Shown here piece by piece: positions 17,285 through 24,866 of a stretch of 64,000 nucleotides of DNA. Location: assembly GCA_964509425.1 (NCBI GenBank), contig CAZDWZ010000008.1, forward strand, positions 1 through 64,000, read 5' to 3'. How positions within the stretch are numbered: the stretch's first letter is position 1; every line of letters begins with the position of its first letter. The position numbers were made by a program, and so were the translations under genes. The DNA is from CAZDWZ01 sp964509425 (GTDB taxonomy: Bacteria; Bdellovibrionota_C; UBA2361; SZUA-149; CAZDWZ01). A model generated the notes under the pieces. It was not told where the DNA came from and did no database searches. It was given only the letters and a program-made list of their open reading frames with translations.

Positions 17285-17455
17285 TGACCCTACCCTCAAA
17301 TAGTAGCCACCGAGTTAAGGGGGTAAAACGGTGACATAGAGAGGTCAGGGTGAAAGAAGAGAAAGCCAAGAAGGAACGTAGGAACTTCACGAAAGAGTTC
17401 AAACAGGAGGCCATCCGTCAGCTGGAGGCGGGCGGGGCCGGGCTTTCTAGTTTGC
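17285..17455 (+). mobile_element. IS3-family remnant (left end and start of orfA)
   Basis: TGACCCTACCCTCAAATAGT up to GAGTTAAGG has the same length and layout as the left end of the intact IS3 element at 2692. A GTG at 17350 opens an orfA-like frame (RRNFTKEFKQEAIRQL) which loses homology near 17455. The remnant abuts, and supplies the last codons of, the metallopeptidase gene on the other strand. Confidence 0.7.
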
Positions 17456-19700
17456 GGAGTGCTGCTTCCCGGTCCACCAGCGACGGGTGTCCTAGGAAGT
17501 ATCGGTGAAAGCGGCCGAAGGTGCTTGGGATTCCTCCTTCTGAATGAATTTTCCGAAGTGCCAGGATCATGACCTCGGGGCTCCCCACCAGCTTTGCGGC
17601 AAACGAATCAGCGGCAAATTCCTGACGTCGAGAGAGAATTCCTACGAGAGCTCCTATGAGTGGTGCGCCGAGGAGCACCCAGACGAAAAACCAGGTGCCG
17701 ATCGGAAGCGTCTTCGAGAACGGCATCGATTGAATGGACGAAATGAGATAATAGACGCCGATCGTGACCAGGAGCGCTGCGATTGCGCGACGCAAGACGT
17801 CGTGGTGTTTCAGATGACCAAGCTCGTGCGCGACAATGGCCCGCAACTCCTCCTCCGTGCAGCGATCGAGGAGAGCCTGGGTGACGAGAATTTTCCTGGT
17901 TTTCGACGTGAGTCCCGCGGCCCACGCGTTTGCGATTCTTCCCGTCGGTTCCTCGAAGACGACTATCTTCGAGAGCGAAATTCCTGAGCGTTTGCTGAGG
18001 TCTTCTACCATCGATTTGAATTCCACGGCTTCGTGTTTCGACTTTGCCGACGAGAATAGGAACAACACCGAGGAAGACAGCAGGAAGATCGTGAACGTAA
18101 CGACGACCAGCAGCAGGTTCGACGAGGCGAGCTTCGGAAAATAATAGGTGAGCGCGATCAATATCAAAAACGGGATAGTCGAAAAAAACAGTCCCCGGAG
18201 ATGGGCGAGATAGAATTTCTTCGCGGTCAGCTTTGATTTAAACACCTCTTGTTCGACTCGAATCCAGCTGCCTCGAGTGAGCGTGCTACAGAAAATCAGG
18301 AGAAAGATAAAAATCAAAGCTCCGAATATCTCTACAGCGAGAGAATAATACCACTCGCTGCTCGGAGTGATGTTTTCTTTGCCGAGAGGAAGGAGTATGC
18401 GCGGCAGAAACCACGCGAGCGTTTCTGCCGTCTGACTGGTGAAGATTTGAAACGCATTTCCGAAGACCATCAGCGCGATAATGACGAGAATTTGCAGCTG
18501 TCTGAGGCGGCCGATCTTCCTTCCGAGTCCAAACGCGACGACTCTAAACTCTTCGCCCTCCAGAGTTTTCAGGCGGACAATGCCTCGTTTTGCCAAGTGA
18601 CGGGCGATTACTATCGGGAGAAAAAACGGAATGAGATACAGGAGAAGCATTCCAAAGGTCCGTAGGTTCAATGGACTGTAGAAAAGCGACCCGTCGCTCT
18701 TGAAATAATAGTTTTGGTGCCAACGCACCGCCGAGATGACGCGTTCGTTCGGTATCGTCAGCCGGGCGAATTCAAGCGGGACGACCGTTTTTCCGGTTGA
18801 ATCTATGACTCCACAAAATTTGTCTATGCACACGGATGTGAGGCCGTAGAAAAAATAATTTGGCCCATCATACCGGGGCTCAATCACGAAATCACCCGCA
18901 GCGTTGATGAACCCCCACTTTTTCGAGTGGAGATCGGCCGCGGGAGTTTTATCAGCGGTATACATTCCCAGTCCCGAATAGCGTTTGTCGAAGAGGGGAT
19001 TTCCGTCGCGATCGATGAACGTGTAGCCGTTTTCAAGCTCCACCGCGGCGCGGCCATCGCTGAACTCCGCGGCGTTTTTATAGGTCGGAGTGAGCACCCA
19101 CTCACCTTTCTCATTGATGTACCCCCAGCGCTCTTTTTCTCGCACCGCCGCCAGGCCTTCAGAGAACTCAGACGCATCGGTAAATCGTGGTGGAATGACC
19201 GGCACGCCGTCTAAATTCATAAACCCGATGAGGCCGTTTTCGTCCGGCTCGGATGCGTAGAGGGATTCAGGGAGCGAAGGCGACGTCTCTCGCTTGGCGT
19301 AATTTTCGGCGGTGATAAAATTTCCGGATGTATCAATGAATCCGGTTCTGTTGTCGTTGCTTGTCACGAAGGCCCGTCCGTTTGAGAACACGTAAGCCTG
19401 CCGAAACGTCGGCTGAATCTTTATCTCGCCGGCCGGCCCGATGTAGCCCCAAGACTTTCCAATCAGCACGGCGGCGAGGCCTTCCGAGAAATGATGTGCG
19501 AAGTCGTAACGAGGTTTTATTACCGCGTGTCCCGATTCATCGATGAACCCGTACTTTCCGAATTCGGCGATCAAATATCGCTGCGGTTCCTTCGTCTCGG
19601 CATGAGCCACGGACATCGAAAAAAATGCCGCGACAGCAAAAATCGCGGCGATGATACCCCGTGAATTCAGGATGGAAGATTGGAGGAACCTCATAGGCAT
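17418..19700 (-). CDS. WG-repeat / M48 membrane metallopeptidase fusion
   Basis: The protein is 760 aa from the ATG at 19700, chosen because it directly precedes a good signal peptide (MRFLQSS... ending VAHAE). A longer 797-codon frame exists. Residues ~35-325 are about eight WG (KWG) repeats such as KYGFIDESG, SWGYIGPAG and RWGYINEKG. A block of five membrane segments follows, then an M48 (Ste24/HtpX-like) peptidase with HELGH (His ~625) and EFAAD as the third zinc ligand, with two more membrane helices between. The likely role is regulated proteolysis of membrane proteins, with the periplasmic WG part as sensor or scaffold. The last ~10 residues (ESPAPPASS) come from an IS3 remnant. It is divergent from a second M48 gene. 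Confidence 0.82.
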   Translation of the reverse strand: MPMRFLQSSILNSRGIIAAIFAVAAFFSMSVAHAETKEPQRYLIAEFGKYGFIDESGHAVIKPRYDFAHHFSEGLAAVLIGKSWGYIGPAGEIKIQPTFRQAYVFSNGRAFVTSNDNRTGFIDTSGNFITAENYAKRETSPSLPESLYASEPDENGLIGFMNLDGVPVIPPRFTDASEFSEGLAAVREKERWGYINEKGEWVLTPTYKNAAEFSDGRAAVELENGYTFIDRDGNPLFDKRYSGLGMYTADKTPAADLHSKKWGFINAAGDFVIEPRYDGPNYFFYGLTSVCIDKFCGVIDSTGKTVVPLEFARLTIPNERVISAVRWHQNYYFKSDGSLFYSPLNLRTFGMLLLYLIPFFLPIVIARHLAKRGIVRLKTLEGEEFRVVAFGLGRKIGRLRQLQILVIIALMVFGNAFQIFTSQTAETLAWFLPRILLPLGKENITPSSEWYYSLAVEIFGALIFIFLLIFCSTLTRGSWIRVEQEVFKSKLTAKKFYLAHLRGLFFSTIPFLILIALTYYFPKLASSNLLLVVVTFTIFLLSSSVLFLFSSAKSKHEAVEFKSMVEDLSKRSGISLSKIVVFEEPTGRIANAWAAGLTSKTRKILVTQALLDRCTEEELRAIVAHELGHLKHHDVLRRAIAALLVTIGVYYLISSIQSMPFSKTLPIGTWFFVWVLLGAPLIGALVGILSRRQEFAADSFAAKLVGSPEVMILALRKIHSEGGIPSTFGRFHRYFLGHPSLVDREAALRKLESPAPPASS

Positions 19701-19862
19701 GTTCAGGAAGATCGACCCGGCAAAGTCTCGACTAAAGCCGCAAATACGCTCGCTCTTTTTTGGATTCAGCCAGAACTGTAAGATGCCGATATCTTTCCTG
19801 TCTGATGGCATTACGCGGCAATCGCCGTAATTTTCAAAGAGGTCTAACTACAGGGACACCGT

Positions 19863-20774
19863 ATGAAGCGCCAACGAATACTCTCAGTACTACTTCTCAG
19901 TTTCGTCCTCGTGCAGCTCTCCGCTTGCTCGGGACGTGCTACCATCCCGGTCGGAGAAATTCCTCAAGCTCAGGTTCCCGATCTCGCGAAGCGAAAATCT
20001 ACATTGAGCGCTGCGTATGGATATGCGCAGCAAAACGGCTACAGCGTCACTCACGATGCTCGGCAGGAAAAGCGTCTCCAATCCATGGTTGACCGGATGG
20101 CGCGCGCTGCAGGAGCGCAAGGATTTTCATATCCGGTCGTGCTCATTGATGCTGGAGAAGACGTAAACGCCGCAGCGATGAACGGCTCGGTAATCATGGT
20201 CTATCAAGGTCTTCTTAAGAGAGTGCGGAACGACGACGAACTCGCAACGATTATCGGCCATGAAGTGGCACACATAGTCACCAAACATCACGAAGACGAT
20301 GGTGCAGAGGGTCGTGAAACGGCGGTCAGTATCGGAAGCTCACTCATTGGGCTCGCGGCTGGCGTCGGAGCGGCTGCGGCGGGCGCTGGATCAACCGCCT
20401 CAGGACTTGCAAGTGATCTCGGTGAAGGCGTGTCGGCAACAGTAGGAACGGGCGCATTTGTCCGCTCGTATGACCGCGATATGGAACGGGAAGCTGATCA
20501 AGTCGGTCTTATGATTATGTCGAAGGCGGGTTATAACCCCGAGGCTGCAGTGGCCCTCTGGCAGCGTGCGGATGAAGTTTTCGGCGAAGGCGGAGGCGGT
20601 GGATCTTTCCTCAGCACACACCCGACCAGCTCAGATCGACTGGAACGAATCCAAGAAGCGATGCCGGTCGCAAAAAAGTATTTCGATGAATCCCGACATT
20701 CAAACCCGCTTCCGCTCGACAAAGATGTCGAGAAGCCTTCAAAGAAAAAGGCAAAGAACCGGAAGAAGAAATAA
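19863..20774 (+). CDS. M48-family metallopeptidase lipoprotein
   Basis: This 303-aa protein has a signal peptide with lipobox LSAC. The M48 domain carries HEVAH (zinc ligands and catalytic Glu) and MEREAD (third ligand). A Gly/Ala-rich segment (residues ~155-190) and a motif SFLSTHPTSSDRLERI follow, as in BepA/LoiP-type periplasmic proteases that act in outer-membrane protein quality control. The C-terminus is a Lys-rich tail. It is transcribed away from the WG-M48 gene. Its stop codon is immediately followed by the stop of the convergent HAD gene, with no base between them. Confidence 0.88.
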   Translation: MKRQRILSVLLLSFVLVQLSACSGRATIPVGEIPQAQVPDLAKRKSTLSAAYGYAQQNGYSVTHDARQEKRLQSMVDRMARAAGAQGFSYPVVLIDAGEDVNAAAMNGSVIMVYQGLLKRVRNDDELATIIGHEVAHIVTKHHEDDGAEGRETAVSIGSSLIGLAAGVGAAAAGAGSTASGLASDLGEGVSATVGTGAFVRSYDRDMEREADQVGLMIMSKAGYNPEAAVALWQRADEVFGEGGGGGSFLSTHPTSSDRLERIQEAMPVAKKYFDESRHSNPLPLDKDVEKPSKKKAKNRKKK

Positions 20775-21449
20775 TTATTTAACCCCGGCGACAATCTCGA
20801 GCAGCTCTCCCAGCGTCGAGATGAGAGGAGCCTCCGTTTTTCGGAGGTGACTCTCCGCCTGGGCGCCGCCGGTAAATAGGACGGCATTTACTCCGAGAGC
20901 CTGCGCCAGCTCGAAATCATGAACGGTGTCTCCGATGAGGAGCATCTCGTCCGGCCGGATTCCAGAATCAATCCGGCCCTCATCCCGAAGCTTGGTAAGA
21001 TGTGAATGTCCAAGGGGGATCTTCGAGGATCCTCCTTCACCGGGGTTTCCCGTGAACAGAATAAAATCTTCCGTCACGTTGCACATCGAGACACCTGTCT
21101 CGAGAAGAAATTGCGGATGAGAGCTGAGAATGGAGTGAGAGATTCCAGTTTTTGCCAGTGCGCGAATGACGGATTCGGCGCCGTGATGCAGCCGGCAGAT
21201 TTTGCGGCGTTCAAAGTATATTTCGTGGAACTTGGCCCCGAGAATCGTGAATTCGTCGGAGGGGATGTCCCGGCCGAGGAGAGCATTCCAGAAATCGCTC
21301 ACCGGAATCGTAAAGTGTTCGCGGAAGTCGTCAAAGGAGAAAGTGGGAACGTGGTGATTGGCAGCGAGATCCCGGCAGATTTCCCAGCACAGCTCCGCGT
21401 CGTTAAATAGTGTGCCGTTCCAGTCCCAGATGATGTGCCGAATTTGCAT
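20775..21449 (-). CDS. HAD-superfamily phosphatase (phosphoglycolate-phosphatase-like)
   Basis: This 224-aa protein starts at the ATG at 21449, where the HAD motif I follows (IWDWNGTLFND). Motif II is in ILSSHP, and GDTVHDFELAQALG is motif IV with the usual Gly-Asp. The Trp-Asn in place of Leu-Asp in motif I keeps the nucleophile Asp and general-acid position (DWNGT). It is a cytosolic hydrolase of small phosphates. Substrate cannot be told. A longer frame to 21521 exists but its extra residues do not look like HAD sequence. Confidence 0.8.
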   Translation of the reverse strand: MQIRHIIWDWNGTLFNDAELCWEICRDLAANHHVPTFSFDDFREHFTIPVSDFWNALLGRDIPSDEFTILGAKFHEIYFERRKICRLHHGAESVIRALAKTGISHSILSSHPQFLLETGVSMCNVTEDFILFTGNPGEGGSSKIPLGHSHLTKLRDEGRIDSGIRPDEMLLIGDTVHDFELAQALGVNAVLFTGGAQAESHLRKTEAPLISTLGELLEIVAGVK

Positions 21450-21613
21450 GAGAGGGGCCCGTTTGGTGTGTCCGGTGGCAAAAGTATTAAATTGAGTTTG
21501 GGGACGTAAGTGCTGCGGCACACAATACGCCGTTTCTTGGGGAATAGATAATTCTGTGATAGCCCATTCCGGATTCTGGACACTCTCAGAGACACTTTCA
21601 AGCGTGCTTCCCC

Positions 21614-22372
21614 ATGAAAAGAAAGAACATTCTTTGTATTAGCGGTACCGATACCGAGATTGGAAAAACGACGATTGCGAGCCTGCTCATTTCGGAGCTC
21701 GCTGCGCGCGAGGTGAAACTCGCAGTCATGAAACCGGTTCAGACCGAGTGCGTCGAGCTTGAATCCGGTGAGCTCTACCCGAACGATGCGGTAAAGCTCT
21801 GGGAGGCAGCCGGGAAAACTCAGCCACTCGAAGAGATAATTCTCTATCGATATTGCTCTCCTGTTGCGCCAGTCGTTGCCGCCAAAGTTGAAGGAAGACC
21901 GATCGACTACTCGGCGATAGTTCGCGCAATCGAAGAAAAGGCTCGCACATCAGAGCTGCTCATCTTCGAAGGAACCGGCGGCATTCTTGTTCCGCTCACC
22001 GAGACGAAGACCTTCGTCGATCTGATGCACGATGTCGGAGCGGAAACCGTCGTTGTCGTGGGTTCCCGTTTAGGAGCGATGAATCACGCGTCGCTGACAT
22101 TCCGCGTTCTTCGGAACGAAAAAATTCCCTGTCTCGGATATGTGTTCAACGATCTCTTCGCGAAGGAGCCGGTGCGGTTTGAAAGAGAAGATCGGGTCGA
22201 CGCGATTGGCACGAACCGAAAGCTCCTTCGAGATATCGCCGGCGGATATGGCCTCTCTGAGCTTGCCGCGGTTCCGTATCTTCCGAACTGGGAAGACGGG
22301 AAGCCGTTTGTTTCAGGATTTGCGGACGTCGTTATGAAAGCTTTCGGTGTGAAGGGCTCGAGCGTTGGATAG
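21614..22372 (+). CDS. bioD: Dethiobiotin synthetase (ATP-dependent carboxylase)
   Basis: This 252-aa cytosolic enzyme makes dethiobiotin from 7,8-diaminononanoate, CO2 and ATP, the penultimate step of biotin synthesis. The P-loop is GTDTEIGKT at residues ~10-18. The MKPVQTE segment and the EGTGGILVPLTE segment are BioD signatures. The length is slightly above the usual ~225 residues. No other biotin gene is in the window. The next gene overlaps its last 8 bp. Confidence 0.88.
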   Translation: MKRKNILCISGTDTEIGKTTIASLLISELAAREVKLAVMKPVQTECVELESGELYPNDAVKLWEAAGKTQPLEEIILYRYCSPVAPVVAAKVEGRPIDYSAIVRAIEEKARTSELLIFEGTGGILVPLTETKTFVDLMHDVGAETVVVVGSRLGAMNHASLTFRVLRNEKIPCLGYVFNDLFAKEPVRFEREDRVDAIGTNRKLLRDIAGGYGLSELAAVPYLPNWEDGKPFVSGFADVVMKAFGVKGSSVG

Positions 22373-22940
22373 TCAAATACTCCAAAAGTTTGTTGAAGAG
22401 CGCCGAGTCGAAGGCAGTCTCCTCGCGGTTATAGAAGAGCTTTATCCAGAACATCGGGAGACTCTCGAGTTTTTGGTCGAGGAGCTTCGCCCGAGTGCAA
22501 ACACCTTTCGAGACCTGATAGATCTCGCAAAGGACATAGGTGCCCGCGAGCGGAAGCCGTTTGCTGCAGTTCTCTCGAAGCCGCTCGTTGAGCAATTCCT
22601 CGGTGGTGATGAAGGCGTCTCCGGACTCTCCGCGAAAGACAAGCAGAAGCGTCTTCGGGTTGAGCTCGAGAGGCTTCGGTTTCCGGAGCGAACACGGATC
22701 ACGGAGCGGCTCGCGTTGTTATCTCTCGAGCTTCGAAAATCTTACGGGGTAGATCTCGAGCTTCCCGAAGATCTCGAAGGTGACACGCTGGTGTTATCGT
22801 TGAAAATTCGAAGCCCGGAGCAGTGCGAATCGGCCGTTGAAAAACTCCGCGAATTCCCCCGTGACCCTCGTTTACAGGAAATCTACGAGATACTGCTCGG
22901 CGATGTGAGCGATCCCGGCGCGATGACAATTAAGAAATAG
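22365..22940 (+). CDS. Hypothetical protein coupled to bioD
   Basis: This 191-aa soluble, highly charged and helical protein starts with TTG at 22365. It overlaps bioD by 8 bp, so expression is probably translationally coupled. No ATG occurs until near the end of the frame. No known motif is visible. Codon use is like that of bioD (CTC- and CTT-rich), so it belongs to the resident gene set. A perfect 10-bp hairpin lies 40 bp downstream. Confidence 0.65.
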   Translation: MDSQILQKFVEERRVEGSLLAVIEELYPEHRETLEFLVEELRPSANTFRDLIDLAKDIGARERKPFAAVLSKPLVEQFLGGDEGVSGLSAKDKQKRLRVELERLRFPERTRITERLALLSLELRKSYGVDLELPEDLEGDTLVLSLKIRSPEQCESAVEKLREFPRDPRLQEIYEILLGDVSDPGAMTIKK

Positions 22941-22980
22941 CTGGAAGACGGGCGGCTGAGTGCGACTCAACAACCCGATT

Positions 22981-23008
22981 GCCGCCACAGGCGAGACTCT
23001 GTGGCGGC
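22981..23008. terminator. Bidirectional hairpin between convergent genes
   Basis: GCCGCCACAG and CTGTGGCGGC pair perfectly around an 8-nt loop. It lies between the convergent genes ending at 22940 and 23018. There is no strong T run on either side. Confidence 0.6.
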
Positions 23009-23017
23009 GGTATTTGT

Positions 23018-23323
23018 TCATCGAAGCTCCTTTCCGAAGCGGGTGAACAGTTCCCGGATCCCGCTCCTCACGTCCGCTTCGGTGGTGCCGTGGGGGAACG
23101 TGATCGATTCGCCGAGGATCGCGTTTCCCGGCAGAGACGGGATATCCGCGAGTACCGGCGTCACGACGACCACGTCTCCGACCCCAAGTCGCTTGACGGC
23201 GCGGTCCGTGATGAGGACGGCGACCTCGAACGACCCGGCGGGTTCGGACGTTCCCATCCCGCTGACGCCGTCTCGCCGTAGGCCGACGTCAACCCGATGC
23301 AGATGCCTGGTGTCAGATGCCAT
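23018..23323 (-). CDS. Small hypothetical protein
   Basis: The protein is 101 aa. Its start is well supported by GGGGAGGT 7 nt upstream of the ATG. It is rich in Val, Gly and Arg; the core (EVAVLITDRAVKRLGVGDVV) looks like a small beta-rich fold. GC at third positions is higher than in the flanking genes. No family recognised. Another reading on the plus strand (23001-23342) lacks a ribosome site and reads as Ser/Thr/Arg-rich shadow sequence. Confidence 0.55.
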   Translation of the reverse strand: MASDTRHLHRVDVGLRRDGVSGMGTSEPAGSFEVAVLITDRAVKRLGVGDVVVVTPVLADIPSLPGNAILGESITFPHGTTEADVRSGIRELFTRFGKELR

Positions 23324-23652
23324 TGCGGAGACCTCCCCATGATGTTTAGGCGCGGTATTGCGCGAGCGTGACCCATCAAAACGGGTGCTCGAACAAGTGG
23401 GCGCGGTTAACCGATTCGCACTTCAGCCCTAGAATTAAATAGAGAGCGGAAATCAGGACTCAGCCGGACTTCGGGGAGAAAGAAGTTTCAACGATAACAG
23501 ACCCCGGATTCGTAAGCCAATTTCCGGCCGCCAGGCATGCGGCCTGCTCTCTTTTGCAGACCGTAACCGTTGAAATCTGTGGAGCCTCGTGGTTAGTTGT
23601 GGGCGATTTTTCTGAATAAAAGCAAAGGCTCCGGCTCTTTCGAGAACTAAAT
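23324..23652. other. Intergenic stretch without recognised gene
   Basis: Upstream region of both the small minus-strand gene and the radical SAM gene. I see no gene or clear promoter in it. Confidence 0.4.
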
Positions 23653-24819
23653 TTGGACATTCTGCCTACAACGCTTCTTATCGACTCTCGTGTGCGTGAG
23701 AGTATCGTCGCGAAGCGAATCCTTTCGCGGCTCCCGGCGAGTGTTCACGTGGAAGAACGGTCGATGCGCGGTGATCCGCTCCGGAGGGGAAGCGGTGAGG
23801 ACGAGAGGCTGGACGACGGCGCGCACTCGCCGCTCTCGAACGCCGAGCGATTCTCTCTCGGAAAGAAAACTCTCTACCTCACCCGATACGACGGTGAGTG
23901 GTTGAAGGCTTGTCCGGGAACATCCGGGCATGTGTGTTGCAATTTGTGGATTGTGAATCCGGGCGAGGGCTGCCCGATGGACTGCACGTATTGTTATCTG
24001 CAGTCATACCTTATCCGAAATCCGACGCTGAAGATTTATACCAACACCGACGAAATGATCGCCGCCATCGGGGATGCCGCGGAAAAAGCGCCCGGACGTT
24101 TGTATCGAGTCGGAACCGGAGAGGTCATCGACAGTCTGGTCTGGGATGGTCTTACCGACCTCTCGCTCGACCTCGTTCCGTTCTTCGGAGAACGAGAGAA
24201 TCTCATTCTCGAATTGAAGACGAAGTCGAACCGCGTCGAGAACTTACTAAAAATGCCCGAGTCCGTTCATCGTGGAAAAACCGTCGTCTCTTGGTCGGTG
24301 AATGCGCCATCGGTGACCGCCAAGGACGAAGCTTTAACCGCGAGCTTGGACGAGAGAATTGCCGCAGCGGAAGCCGTCGTAAACGCGGGGTATCGGGTGG
24401 GCTTCCACTTTGATCCGCTGATTCATTTTGCCGGATGGGAAGACGAGTATAACGAAACCGTTTCCCGAATATTCTCGCGAATTCCCGCCGATCGGGTGGC
24501 GTGGGTGAGTCTTTCTTCCCTCCGATATCAGCCGGAAATGCGGGACGTCATGATTAGCCGTTTCCCTGAAAGCGGGATTCCCTACGGGGAACAATTCCTG
24601 GCGAATGATAAAAAGCTGAGATATTTGCAGCCGCTCCGGTTTCAGATGTTGAACTTTCTCCGCTCAGTGCTTAAAGCAAGGGGTCCCGAGCTTCCGGTGT
24701 ATTTATGTATGGAAAGTCCGGCTGCTTGGCGTAAGGTCACTGGCGGACTCCCGGCGGCCGGGGCGGAGCTCGGAGAAGTGTTTTCCCGAAGGGGCCTTCT
24801 GAATATACTGCCCGGCTGA
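23653..24819 (+). CDS. Spore-photoproduct-lyase-like radical SAM protein
   Basis: This 388-aa protein carries the radical SAM motif CPMDCTYC (three Cys binding a [4Fe-4S] cluster) followed by YLQSYL, which is characteristic of the SPL (SplB-like) branch. Spore photoproduct lyase repairs thymine photodimers in spores; relatives occur widely in non-sporulating bacteria with unknown substrates. The TTG start at 23653 is tentative, with no clear ribosome site; the domain is complete from about residue 70. secA begins 47 bp after its stop. Confidence 0.8.
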   Translation: MDILPTTLLIDSRVRESIVAKRILSRLPASVHVEERSMRGDPLRRGSGEDERLDDGAHSPLSNAERFSLGKKTLYLTRYDGEWLKACPGTSGHVCCNLWIVNPGEGCPMDCTYCYLQSYLIRNPTLKIYTNTDEMIAAIGDAAEKAPGRLYRVGTGEVIDSLVWDGLTDLSLDLVPFFGERENLILELKTKSNRVENLLKMPESVHRGKTVVSWSVNAPSVTAKDEALTASLDERIAAAEAVVNAGYRVGFHFDPLIHFAGWEDEYNETVSRIFSRIPADRVAWVSLSSLRYQPEMRDVMISRFPESGIPYGEQFLANDKKLRYLQPLRFQMLNFLRSVLKARGPELPVYLCMESPAAWRKVTGGLPAAGAELGEVFSRRGLLNILPG

Positions 24820-24866
24820 AATCAGCAGGGTCAAAATGGACCATAAGAACGCTAGGTAAAATTTAA

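Noticed and set aside
23001..23342. Plus-strand 113-codon frame opposite the 23018 gene
   Set aside because: It lacks a ribosome site and its Ser/Thr/Arg-rich reading is typical of an antisense shadow; the minus-strand gene has a strong ribosome site.
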